Shown here piece by piece: positions 19,531 to 27,601 of a DNA stretch of 64,000 nucleotides. The notes beneath the pieces are model-generated. The model did no database searches, was not told the origin of the DNA, and was given only the letters and a program-made list of their open reading frames with translations. Source of the stretch: Prosthecobacter fusiformis (GTDB lineage Bacteria; Verrucomicrobiota; Verrucomicrobiia; Verrucomicrobiales; Verrucomicrobiaceae). The stretch lies in assembly GCF_004364345.1 (NCBI RefSeq), contig NZ_SOCA01000003.1, forward strand, positions 248,001 to 312,000. The letters run 5' to 3'. A program made the translations under genes and the position numbers. Position 1 is the first letter of the stretch. Each line of letters begins with the position of its first letter.

Positions 19531-20154
19531 TCAGTGTCCGGGAATGCGGGCATACAAGACAACCAGCATGACACGGGCCAGCAGCCAGATGACCATGGCA
19601 AAGCTGAGGAACTTCAGGCCATTCCGTACATGGCCCAGCTTCACTTCCAGCACGCGGGCTTTGGCATGGATCTGCTTCAGCACCCGGTCACGCACGTCAG
19701 AATTATGCTGGGCACCAAAAAGCTGGCTGTAGCTCTCGGGCGGCATGCTGACGATATCGGCGGTAAAATAGAGGTTGGCTTCCTCAGGCCTTTTTTTGCT
19801 TTTTCCGATGGAGCGAGGAAAAGCGGCCAGCAGAGCATGCGCGATGGCGGTGCAAATCAAGGTAATGAAGAACGCGTAAACCGTCACCACAATCCATTCC
19901 CTGCCTCTCCAGTCCTGCATGTTCGGTGAAGCCAGCCCCAGGCCCAGATTAGAAACCATAGCAGCCAGAATGGCCGAGGTGCTCAGGGTGATCTGGGCCT
20001 TCAGATCAGCCCGGTTGATCTGGCCCTCAATGTCCTGATAAAGCATGTAGATAAGCCGGGTGAGATCGACTGCCGTCGAGCTGACGAGCGTGCCTGCAGT
20101 CACAGGAACCGGGGCGCTGGAATGAGCTGGAAGGGGAGCGGGAACGTCAGCCAT
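19531..20154 (-). CDS. Pycsar-effector-like (PycTM / DUF5706-type) membrane protein
   Basis: 207 residues with hydrophobic segments at about 55-75, 88-112 and 182-203. The pattern matches the PycTM effector family: a first helix starting QINRADLKAQITLSTSAILAA, then NLYFTADIVSMPPESYSQLF at about 127-146, then a basic helix QIHAKARVLEVKLGHVRNGL before the last membrane segment. In Pycsar antiphage systems such proteins disrupt the membrane on sensing cCMP or cUMP made by a partner cyclase. No cyclase is encoded next to it: the neighbours are a convergent dienelactone hydrolase gene and divergent lpdA. The family call is from memory of its pattern, so it needs a profile check. Confidence 0.72.
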   Translation of the reverse strand: MADVPAPLPAHSSAPVPVTAGTLVSSTAVDLTRLIYMLYQDIEGQINRADLKAQITLSTSAILAAMVSNLGLGLASPNMQDWRGREWIVVTVYAFFITLICTAIAHALLAAFPRSIGKSKKRPEEANLYFTADIVSMPPESYSQLFGAQHNSDVRDRVLKQIHAKARVLEVKLGHVRNGLKFLSFAMVIWLLARVMLVVLYARIPGH

Positions 20155-20200
20155 GTCTTATTTCCCATTAACTAGCTGTCGCTACCGGGTCCGGCAACCA

Positions 20201-20218
20201 TGTGACGCAATTGTCACA
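20201..20218. promoter_or_regulatory. CRP/FNR-like palindrome between the PycTM-like gene and lpdA
   Basis: TGTGAC-GCAATT-GTCACA is a perfect 6-bp inverted repeat 47 bases upstream of the PycTM-like start and 189 bases upstream of lpdA. It resembles a CRP-type site (TGTGA-N6-TCACA), but the spacing between TGTGA and TCACA is eight bases and not six. Function is inference. Confidence 0.4.
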
Positions 20219-20406
20219 AGACGATCAAGCCTCCTGTCCGCGCCTCGGCTTCGAATCCCCGGAAGATGTGCGAAATTAAATGGCGTTGGGCCATATCAGC
20301 CATCCTTCCGCAGAAGTCGTTTCTCCCGGCGGCTCCAGTCTCTTGTTGAACTCCTCCCCCCCCTGCGCTTTTCTGCGCGTATCATTTCCCTCCCAATCTC
20401 ACATAC

Positions 20407-21783
20407 ATGAACTACGACCTCATCGTCATCGGCGGCGGGCCTGCGGGCTACGTCGGAGCCATCCGCGCAGCACAACTCGGCAAAAAAGTGGCCTGTGTGG
20501 AAAATGACCGCGCTGGCGGTACCTGCCTGAACTGGGGTTGCATTCCGACCAAGGCCCTGCTGAAAAATGCCGAGCTTTACCACACACTCACCCACCGCGC
20601 CGAAGAGTTCGGCCTGAAAATCGGCAGCGTGGAGTATGACTGGTCCAAGGTCATCGGCCGCAGCCGCGGCGTCTCTGACAAGCTGAACAAGGGTATCGAG
20701 TTCCTCTTCAAAAAGAACAAGGTGGACTACCTTAAGGGCACCGCCAGCATCCCGGCCGAAGGCAAGGTGGAAGTCACCGCTGCTGATGGAGCCAAGACGA
20801 CCTATGAGGCTGCTAACATCCTCATCGCCACGGGTGCCAAGACGCGTGACATGCCCGGCTTCCCCTTCAATGGCACCACCGTCATCGGCAGCAAGGAAGC
20901 CATGACCCTGGAAAAGCAGCCGAAGAGCATCATCGTCATCGGTGCCGGTGCCATCGGCATTGAGTTCGCTTACTTCTTCAACGCCTACGGCACCAAGGTG
21001 ACTGTGGTTGAAATGCTTCCCGACGTCCTTCCCGTGGAAGACACGGAAGTGTCCAAGCTTCTGGAAAAGAGCCTGACTAAGTCTGGCATCCGCATCCTCA
21101 CTAACACCAAAGTCACCGGCACATCCGAGGACGGCAAAGGCGTTAAGGTAACCGTCGAAGGCGCGGCCAACGAAACTCTCGAAGCCGACGTCTGCCTCGT
21201 CGCCATCGGTGTGAAGCCGGTTCTGCCCGGCGGCATCGAACTGAAGCTGACCGACCGCGGCTGGCTGCAGACGGACGATAAGTATCAAACCAGTGTCAAA
21301 GGCATCTATGGTGCTGGCGACATCATCGGGCCACCGTGGCTCGCCCACGTCGCCAGCTATGAGGCCGTCCAGTGTGTGGAAGGCATCTTCGCCAAGCACA
21401 AGCCGAAGAAGGTTACGGTCTTCCCAGGTTGCACCTACTGCCATCCGCAGGTCGCCAGCATTGGTCTCACCGAGCGTGCCGCCAAGGAAAAAGGCCTTAA
21501 ATTCAAGGTCGGCAAGTTCCCTTACGTCGCTAGCGGCAAGGCCCTCGCTGCCGCTGAGCCGGAAGGTTTTGTGAAAATCCTTTACGGTGAACCTCACGGT
21601 GAGATCATTGGCGCCCACATCGTCGGCAGCGAAAGCACCGAGATGATCGCCGAGATCGGCCTCGCCATGAACCTCGAAGCCACCTGGGACGAAATCGAAG
21701 CCACCATCCATGCCCACCCGACGCTGTCGGAAATGGTCAAGGAAGCGACCGAAGTGGCTAAGGGGCATCCGATCCACGTGTAA
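20407..21783 (+). CDS. lpdA: Dihydrolipoyl dehydrogenase (E3)
   Basis: The FAD-dependent E3 subunit shared by pyruvate and 2-oxoglutarate dehydrogenases and the glycine cleavage system. It has 458 residues with the FAD motif IVIGGGPAGYVGAI, the redox disulfide in GGTCLNWGCIPTK (Cys40, Cys45), the NAD motif VIGAGAIGIEFAYFF, GIYGAGD, and the C-terminal active-site HAHPTLSE. No E1 or E2 gene is adjacent. A probable intrinsic terminator starts 24 bases after its stop. Confidence 0.97.
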   Translation: MNYDLIVIGGGPAGYVGAIRAAQLGKKVACVENDRAGGTCLNWGCIPTKALLKNAELYHTLTHRAEEFGLKIGSVEYDWSKVIGRSRGVSDKLNKGIEFLFKKNKVDYLKGTASIPAEGKVEVTAADGAKTTYEAANILIATGAKTRDMPGFPFNGTTVIGSKEAMTLEKQPKSIIVIGAGAIGIEFAYFFNAYGTKVTVVEMLPDVLPVEDTEVSKLLEKSLTKSGIRILTNTKVTGTSEDGKGVKVTVEGAANETLEADVCLVAIGVKPVLPGGIELKLTDRGWLQTDDKYQTSVKGIYGAGDIIGPPWLAHVASYEAVQCVEGIFAKHKPKKVTVFPGCTYCHPQVASIGLTERAAKEKGLKFKVGKFPYVASGKALAAAEPEGFVKILYGEPHGEIIGAHIVGSESTEMIAEIGLAMNLEATWDEIEATIHAHPTLSEMVKEATEVAKGHPIHV

Positions 21784-21798
21784 CCCATCAAATTAACG

Positions 21799-22155
21799 AT
21801 GAACCTTTTGGGCAGCCCGACGGAAGTAATTCTATCGGCTGCCCAAACTGTTTTTGGGCGGCTAGTTTGTTTCTATGGGGCATGTTTGCTGGGGATGCTG
21901 CTGCCAGCCATTCCCCAGGCCATCCTGCATGGCGACCCTGACATGTTGGTCGGGATTTTGCTGCATCCTTGGATTCTCCTACCCGTGGCATTCATCAGCC
22001 TGTTTTTAGGAGCCGGTCTCCTCACGTATCCACTGTGTCTTGCCTTTGCCATCTACTTTATTCGCGAGGAGCTTTCGTATAAATGGTTGTTGGTCCCCAT
22101 GGCTCTCATTGCTTTGGATACAGGCTTCATGGGTCTTCGCTGGCGGGGACTCTGA
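21799..22155 (+). CDS. Small multi-pass membrane protein of unknown function
   Basis: 118 residues, with about three hydrophobic segments (CFYGACLLGMLLPAI, ILLHPWILLPVAFISLFLGAG and WLLVPMALIALDTGFMGL). No family recognised. The start is uncertain: the first 16 codons coincide with what looks like the lpdA terminator. Later in-frame starts at 21886 (TTG) or 21895 (ATG) would place the start beyond the terminator, but would shorten the first membrane segment. Confidence 0.5.
   Translation: MNLLGSPTEVILSAAQTVFGRLVCFYGACLLGMLLPAIPQAILHGDPDMLVGILLHPWILLPVAFISLFLGAGLLTYPLCLAFAIYFIREELSYKWLLVPMALIALDTGFMGLRWRGL
21807..21855 (+). terminator. Probable lpdA terminator overlapping the start of the next frame
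   Basis: TTTGGGCAGCC (21807-21817) pairs perfectly with GGCTGCCCAAA (21837-21847) across a 19-base loop, followed by CTGTTTTT. The stem is strong, the U-tract moderate. It lies inside the first codons of the downstream frame. Confidence 0.65.
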
Positions 22156-22200
22156 TTCATCGCCGCTGTAATGATGGCCAGCATTTCAAGATTGGACCAC

Positions 22201-22728
22201 TCACAAAAAATTCGCCTTCAGCCTCGGCTCCCGGATCAAAGCGGTGCTAAGTTTTTGAGCAATCTCTGGAGGAAGAAACTGGTCCAGTCCGAGACGCAAA
22301 ACGAAGCGGTTGGGATTGGCGTTGGGGCGAAGGGACAGCAGGATGTCCACGGAGGTGGTCACCAGTTCTGAGCCCGTTAGCCCTTGCGCATGCAGTTCTT
22401 TGACAATGAGCACGAGGGCCATGGCGGTGCTGCGGGAGCGGCCTGCCCAGCATTGCAGGACAAGAGGTTCGTGAGCGGTACTTCCGGCAAACGCGAGGAA
22501 GCTCTGCAAATGAGCGGGTTTCGGACCGGGGGTGTCGTCGCCAGGCGTTGGTAGGGCATCTTCGAAGGAAAGCTGGAGAGCACTTTTGGCCTTGGCCAAA
22601 TCCGCTTCGGCTTGGATGGGATCATGGATGCTGACCACGTGCCAGCGGTCTGGCTCCCGCGCCAGAAAAGGGCCGATCTGAATGGCGGAGCAGATGGCCA
22701 GTTCCCGTTGAAGACGCTCAATGAACAT
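22201..22728 (-). CDS. CX5R (dual-specificity / tyrosine) phosphatase-like protein
   Basis: 175 residues. The loop LQCWAGRSRSTAMALVLI contains the phosphatase signature CX5R (Cys93 to Arg99), and the preceding SIHDP (about 33-37) could supply a general-acid Asp. This fits a cysteine-dependent phosphatase of the dual-specificity type. The WAGRSRS loop is also found in small bacterial phosphatases whose substrates are unknown. The ATG at 22728 is eight bases after the YndJ-like gene, and the three upstream genes of the same run are packed on the same strand. Confidence 0.75.
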   Translation of the reverse strand: MFIERLQRELAICSAIQIGPFLAREPDRWHVVSIHDPIQAEADLAKAKSALQLSFEDALPTPGDDTPGPKPAHLQSFLAFAGSTAHEPLVLQCWAGRSRSTAMALVLIVKELHAQGLTGSELVTTSVDILLSLRPNANPNRFVLRLGLDQFLPPEIAQKLSTALIREPRLKANFL

Positions 22729-22736
22729 GCCTGTTG

Positions 22737-23687
22737 TTAGTCTTGCGCTGGCCCTTTGGAGAGGGCGGTTGATGATCGACGCTGCTTTGCACTCCAGGCC
22801 AAGAGGCCGCAGAGGCCAAACCCAAAGGTGTTCAAGGAACCATGCACAGCCCACATGGTAGGCATGGGCAGAGTCCACTGGGGCAAAACAGAGCGGAGTC
22901 CAAAACTGAGCGCCAGCAACATGGCCACCAGCAGGCTGGCTCCCGAGATCCAGAACATGGCCTGTATCCAAACGGAATGCCGGGGCTGAAAAGCCATCCT
23001 CATTTGCAGCATCGCCACGCCCAATGCCCCCGTCACCAGCACGCAGACGGCCACCGGCTCCACCCACGGCAGCAGGTGGAAATGTGTGCAGGTAATGCCC
23101 GTCGCCACTAGCGGTACTCCGGCCAGGATCAGTAGGCAGGCACTCCGCGAAAACATACCGGGGAGAGCCTTCCCGCACAGTCCAGCCATCAGAGGCAGGG
23201 TAAATCCGGCATGGTGAAAGTGAGCAGCGGTCAGCAGCACGATCAATGCGTCGAAGCCAAAGGGCATCCAATTTAACCGGTTGGCCAGCAGCCATGCGGC
23301 ACCGATGGCCGGGAAAATACCCGCTGCACCTATCATCCACCCTGCGGGATCGAATGATGAATGGAGGAGCTCTTTGAGCGTCTCGACCGCCCACCATGCG
23401 CGGTAGATGAACCAGGGCAGGGACATCAGTAAAGCCAGCGGACCCGGAGCGACAAAGAAGGCGGTCATTTGCAAAAAACCACACACTACCTCGGCTTGGG
23501 AATGCCAAAATCGAGGATGCCGCCTTTGCAAAGCATGACTGCCTGGCATCAAAATCATGATGGACATAAAAAGCAGACCCAAGATCCACACAGGATCCTG
23601 AGGATACGGCCGCCACCAGCCGCCCATGACCACTAGCCAGACCAGGGCACCCTGTAACGCAGGATGAATGAAGCGACCCCAGCTCAT
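22737..23687 (-). CDS. YndJ-like multi-pass membrane protein
   Basis: 316 residues with about eight hydrophobic segments. The motif AAHFHHAGFTLPLMAGL and the later MPTMWAVHGSLNTFGF agree with the YndJ family of Bacillus and other bacteria. Function is unknown. The conserved His pair in the third segment might bind a metal or cofactor; this is inference. Its ATG overlaps the TGA of the DUF1990 gene (ATGA), so these two genes are translationally coupled. Confidence 0.75.
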   Translation of the reverse strand: MSWGRFIHPALQGALVWLVVMGGWWRPYPQDPVWILGLLFMSIMILMPGSHALQRRHPRFWHSQAEVVCGFLQMTAFFVAPGPLALLMSLPWFIYRAWWAVETLKELLHSSFDPAGWMIGAAGIFPAIGAAWLLANRLNWMPFGFDALIVLLTAAHFHHAGFTLPLMAGLCGKALPGMFSRSACLLILAGVPLVATGITCTHFHLLPWVEPVAVCVLVTGALGVAMLQMRMAFQPRHSVWIQAMFWISGASLLVAMLLALSFGLRSVLPQWTLPMPTMWAVHGSLNTFGFGLCGLLAWSAKQRRSSTALSKGPAQD

Positions 23688-24244
23688 GAACTAACCGCCT
23701 TTTTCATCGCCTCCTGGGAATCTCGCACAAAGCGGAGTTGCCACCAGCGGGCCAGCGGAAAGCCGATCCAGGCTAACCAGTGATGAGGACGGGAAAAAGC
23801 GCGGATCTCATACCACACGGAGCCATCGGGCCGCTTTTCCACTCTGAAGCGCTCTTCTCCGCATTCTGCATGTTCAGGCAGCGTGCCATAGACAAATCCA
23901 TGGTGGGTTTCATCATCGCAACGGCTCAGGATGCGACAAGGATTGATCCAGGACATACCGCAAATGCGCACCACCATGGCCACCACCTGCCCCGGCTGCT
24001 GGGCTGACTGAAAAGGGTAAACGACCGTCCAGGCGGGAAACATTTTCCACGCATCCAGAGCACGGCGTGCCCGATGATAAATAGTCGTCCCTACCCCCAA
24101 ACACACCCGATGCTCTTCTTCAATAAAACCTTCTACAGGGGGCTGCTCCACACCCTGCCGATGGGCATAACTCAGCGGTGCGTCCTGGCAGGCTCTCACA
24201 CATTCCATCACCTGGGATGAAGACGGCGGCTTTAGAGAAATCAT
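23684..24244 (-). CDS. DUF1990 family protein
   Basis: 186 residues, soluble. The family pattern is clear: YHRARRALDAWKMFPA, RICGMSWINPCRIL, HHGFVYGTLPEHAECGEERF and IRAFSRPHHWLAWIGFPLARWWQ. DUF1990 proteins are of unknown biochemical role. I recall that genes of this type are sometimes found beside yndJ, which agrees with the overlap here. The ATG at 24244 is chosen; 21 further open codons upstream look unrelated. Confidence 0.8.
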   Translation of the reverse strand: MISLKPPSSSQVMECVRACQDAPLSYAHRQGVEQPPVEGFIEEEHRVCLGVGTTIYHRARRALDAWKMFPAWTVVYPFQSAQQPGQVVAMVVRICGMSWINPCRILSRCDDETHHGFVYGTLPEHAECGEERFRVEKRPDGSVWYEIRAFSRPHHWLAWIGFPLARWWQLRFVRDSQEAMKKAVSS

Positions 24245-24303
24245 GCCTTCACTTTCCGCTGAGACCCATCTCAGACAACCTCGAAATCCCGAAAGAGCTG
24301 GCG

Positions 24304-25914
24304 TCACGGAATCTGGCTATGGATCAAACGTGCAGCCTGGGCCGCTGGCAGATCTTTTTGATCTGGATCATCAATCATTTTTTGCAAAGTGGCCTTGGCC
24401 TCAGACGGACGGTTTTCCAGAAGGTACAGCCGGGCCTGGTAAAGATGCGCGCGGGCCTTGTCCGAGGCGATGACATAAAGGCTCAGGGCATGCTCCAGCA
24501 GGTCTATGGCCTCGGCATTTTTCCCTTCACTGGCGGAGAGAAGGCCGGTCAGTTCCAGCATGTGGGGTTTGCTCCGGGTTTCAGCCAGGGAAGTGAGCGT
24601 CCGTTTCAGTTCGCGGCTGTCTTCTCCTGGATGACGCAGGGCGGTGCCCTGGTAAAGGGCGTAGTCACGGTCACGCCCTTCCCCCATGCTGGAGCCGGGG
24701 CCCTTGGCATACGGACGGTACAGAGGATCCCCGCAGACGACATTCATCCATGAAAGCACCGGGGTGGCATTCCAGGAGGCTTCCGCCAGGGTATAACCTT
24801 CAAGCAACCGCTGGTTCAAGATGTCAAAATGGACCGTGAGGCTGAGATACGGCTCAAAGACATTCCCCAGCGCCGCCGCTGCTCCTTGTCGCAGCAGTGG
24901 GCCTACCCAATGCCGGTCTGGAGAGCGCAGGGCAGCACCACTGAATGAATGCAGATGGCAGGCGATGGCACCGGTCTGAAACCGAAAGGACGGACTGGCG
25001 ATGGCACCGCTGGCATTCGTCGTATACCAGCCGAAATAAAAAGCCGTATCCGGCAGCGGCCAGTGGTCCGGCAGCACGGCTTCCGCCTTGTCCACATAAA
25101 CGGGAATGCCTTTTTGACGGAAGAGAATGGCGCTGCGCGTCAGCCAGTCCTCGCCCTCCTGATACGCGCCCGTTTTCTGCGCCAGATCAATGACGGCCCG
25201 GCCTCGCAACCCGTTCTGCTCAGCACTGATGGCATCATCAATCATGCGCTTCACTGTATCTGAATCCGGCGCATCCAGCCGCCCCACCAGTAGAAGTCCA
25301 GGCGTGCCCTGAAACATCTGGAACCGCATGTCCTGGCCATAGTAGGGATTCCGCAACGCGCCGGCGATGGGCTGACGCGGCAGGCCCAGCAGGCAGAGCT
25401 CACTATCTACGCTAGCCTCATCCTCCTGGGTATTTTTTGGGTTTTGCGCATCCCGCTGGATTTGAAACGGGATTCCGCGCATAAGCACCACCACACGCAC
25501 GGCGGATTCCGCCACGGTCATGGCGGGCATGGTTTTACCCGTGGTGGGATCTTTGATTTCCTGCTGGCCCAGCCGCCATAACCCACGGCGTACCAGGGCT
25601 TCGAAGAGTGGTTTGCGCAAAAGATTGTCATACTCCTGCCGGGTCATCGAATCATTGATCGGACAAGCGAGGCTGATCAGGTGGTCTTGCGGGATGCCAC
25701 GCTTCTCCGCATAATATTCAGCCAGCTCACGTGACTGGGAGAAATCCGGATTGTAAACCACCACCGTTTCGCCATTCAAGTCGGGGGAGGGAAGGGGATC
25801 CTGGGCGTTAACTAAAGGAGCACAGGCCAGCAAACAGCCCAAGAGCCAGCACACACAGGCCGTGCCTGTCATGCGTGACCCATGTTGATATGCCCTGATT
25901 TCTGCCATGATCAT
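24304..25914 (-). CDS. TIGR03790-family secreted protein
   Basis: 536 residues with an N-terminal signal peptide (CVCWLLGCLLACAPLVNA). The body matches the TIGR03790 pattern: VVVYNPDFSQSRELAEYYAEKRGIP, ISLACPINDSMTRQEYD, and GLLLVGRLDAPD. These proteins are found in Verrucomicrobia, Acidobacteria and relatives; their function is unknown. The last ~110 residues look like two TPR-like helical repeats (LLEHALSLYVIASDKARAHLYQARLYLLENRP region). The gene overlaps the MBL stop by four bases (ATGA). A start at 25872 would also keep the signal peptide. Confidence 0.82.
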   Translation of the reverse strand: MIMAEIRAYQHGSRMTGTACVCWLLGCLLACAPLVNAQDPLPSPDLNGETVVVYNPDFSQSRELAEYYAEKRGIPQDHLISLACPINDSMTRQEYDNLLRKPLFEALVRRGLWRLGQQEIKDPTTGKTMPAMTVAESAVRVVVLMRGIPFQIQRDAQNPKNTQEDEASVDSELCLLGLPRQPIAGALRNPYYGQDMRFQMFQGTPGLLLVGRLDAPDSDTVKRMIDDAISAEQNGLRGRAVIDLAQKTGAYQEGEDWLTRSAILFRQKGIPVYVDKAEAVLPDHWPLPDTAFYFGWYTTNASGAIASPSFRFQTGAIACHLHSFSGAALRSPDRHWVGPLLRQGAAAALGNVFEPYLSLTVHFDILNQRLLEGYTLAEASWNATPVLSWMNVVCGDPLYRPYAKGPGSSMGEGRDRDYALYQGTALRHPGEDSRELKRTLTSLAETRSKPHMLELTGLLSASEGKNAEAIDLLEHALSLYVIASDKARAHLYQARLYLLENRPSEAKATLQKMIDDPDQKDLPAAQAARLIHSQIP

Positions 25915-26699
25915 TTTTCCCAGGTTAGCTCCAGTCCATCATAAGCGATCTTGACCCCAGGTGGCAGCAGAGGTTCTTCACGCGAATGCATGATCTCGCA
26001 TTGCAAGTGGGTAAGGTAAGTGCGGCGGGGGCGGATGCGCGCCTGAATGGCCAGGGCTTCAGCAAAGTTCATATGGGTGGGATGCTCCGTATGACGCAAC
26101 GCATCCAGGATGAGGGTATCCACGCCTTCCAAAGCGTCCAAGGACTCCGGCGGAATAACCTTGGCATCCGGAAAATAGGCGCACAGTTTGCGCTCATTGC
26201 GAGTGAACAGGTAGCCGATGGTTTCTACCTTTCCGTGCTGCACTGGCAACGGCGTGACCCAGGTATCCCCCAGGGGAAATGGGCCATGGATGGGCTTCGG
26301 GAAGGGCTTTAAATACCCGCGATAACGGTTTTCCCCATTGAAGGCGAATTCAAACATGCGCTCCAGCATGGCCAAGCATGAAGGCATGGCAAAAATGGGC
26401 ATGAACTGGTCCGGCTCCACGGTAAAACGACGCAAGTCATCGAAACCGGTGAGGTGGTCCATGTGCGGATGTGTGAAGAGCGCTGCTTCCAGGTGAAGGA
26501 TTCCTGCGCGCAGGCACTGGGTACGAAAGTCCGGCCCCGTATCCACCACCCAGCTCATTTCAGGTGTCTGCATCCATAGGCTGGAGCGCAGGCGGTTATC
26601 CCGGGGATCCGTACTGCGGCAGGTCTCGCACCCGCAGCCGATCATCGGAATACCGACGGAGGTGCCGGTGCCGAGAAAAGTGAGCGTGAGATCAGACAT
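25911..26699 (-). CDS. MBL-fold metal-dependent hydrolase (PhnP-like)
   Basis: 262 residues, a metallo-beta-lactamase fold with the motif THPHMDHLTGFDDLRR (HxHxDH metal ligands), the N-terminal FLGTGTSVGIPMIGCGCETC (structural Cys motif), and later LPVQHGK and TYLTHLQCEIMH. The Cys-rich start and the overall layout are those of PhnP / phosphoribosyl cyclic phosphodiesterase-like proteins. No phn genes are near, so the substrate is open. The ATG at 26699 is chosen; the upstream 14 codons are not family-like. It starts the leftward run of five genes. Confidence 0.88.
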   Translation of the reverse strand: MSDLTLTFLGTGTSVGIPMIGCGCETCRSTDPRDNRLRSSLWMQTPEMSWVVDTGPDFRTQCLRAGILHLEAALFTHPHMDHLTGFDDLRRFTVEPDQFMPIFAMPSCLAMLERMFEFAFNGENRYRGYLKPFPKPIHGPFPLGDTWVTPLPVQHGKVETIGYLFTRNERKLCAYFPDAKVIPPESLDALEGVDTLILDALRHTEHPTHMNFAEALAIQARIRPRRTYLTHLQCEIMHSREEPLLPPGVKIAYDGLELTWEK

Positions 26700-26800
26700 G
26701 TCCGCGTAAGCTATAGCTGTAAAAAGGCCCAAGGAAGGCAAAGAATTCAGTCCGCAGTTTTTTGCCTTGCCTGTCTTCTTTTACGGCTAAGAAAGAAAGC

Positions 26801-27601
26801 ATGACAGAAAGTTATCTCCAGCGTTTCGGCGGCATCGGCAGGCTCTACGGAGTGCAGGCCCTGGCGCGGCTGCATGGAGCGCGGGTAGCTGTTATAGGTG
26901 TAGGTGGAGTTGGGTCCTGGGCGGTGGAGGCGCTGGCACGAAGCGGTGTCGGCTCTCTGACCTTGATCGACATGGATGATGTCTGCATTACGAATACCAA
27001 CCGCCAGCTACCTGCCCTGTCGCATACCGTAGGGCATCCCAAAGTGGCAGTGCTGGCCCGCCGGGTGGTGGAAATCTACCCGGAATGCCAGATCCATGCG
27101 GTGACGGAATTCTTCCTGGAAAACAATGCCGACCGCCTGCTGGCATCTGGCTTTGACTGCCTTGTCGATGCTGTGGACAGCACCAACATTAAAGCCCTCA
27201 TCATCTCCAAAGCTCGTGCGTTAAATCTTCCCGTCGTTGTTTCCGGCAGCGCTGGCGGACGGCGGGACCCGACCCAGGTAAAAGTGGCCGACCTGGGCCA
27301 GGCCGGGGCGGATCCTCTGCTGCTGCAAGTGCGCCGCCGCCTGCGTGAGGCGCACGGCTTCCCCAAAAGTCTCGAAGGCAAGCCCATGCACTGGGAGGTG
27401 CCCTGTGTTTATTCCACGGAAAAGGCTGTTTACCCGCAGGCGGACGGCTCTTGCTCCACGGAACGTGAGGTCGGCACCGAAGCAGGTCTGCGCCTTGATT
27501 GTGCGGCAGGATTTGGTGCGGCGACCTTTGTCACCGGCACCTTCGGATTTGCCCTAGCGGCGGAAGTGTTGAAGATCCTCGTGGCGGACAAAGCGACTTA
27601 A
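26801..27601 (+). CDS. tcdA: tRNA threonylcarbamoyladenosine dehydratase (TcdA / CsdL type)
   Basis: An E1-like ATP-dependent enzyme that converts t6A in tRNA to its cyclic form. It has 266 residues with the ThiF-type nucleotide motif VIGVGGVGSWAVEALARSG, DMDDVCITNTNRQLPAL, DAVDSTNIKALII and the CsdL-type VPCVYSTEKAVYPQ. The ATG at 26801 gives the family N-terminus (SYLQRFGGIGRLYG) and is preceded by the AG-rich GAAAGAAAGC. Its stop overlaps that of the convergent lipoprotein gene by four bases. Confidence 0.9.
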   Translation: MTESYLQRFGGIGRLYGVQALARLHGARVAVIGVGGVGSWAVEALARSGVGSLTLIDMDDVCITNTNRQLPALSHTVGHPKVAVLARRVVEIYPECQIHAVTEFFLENNADRLLASGFDCLVDAVDSTNIKALIISKARALNLPVVVSGSAGGRRDPTQVKVADLGQAGADPLLLQVRRRLREAHGFPKSLEGKPMHWEVPCVYSTEKAVYPQADGSCSTEREVGTEAGLRLDCAAGFGAATFVTGTFGFALAAEVLKILVADKAT

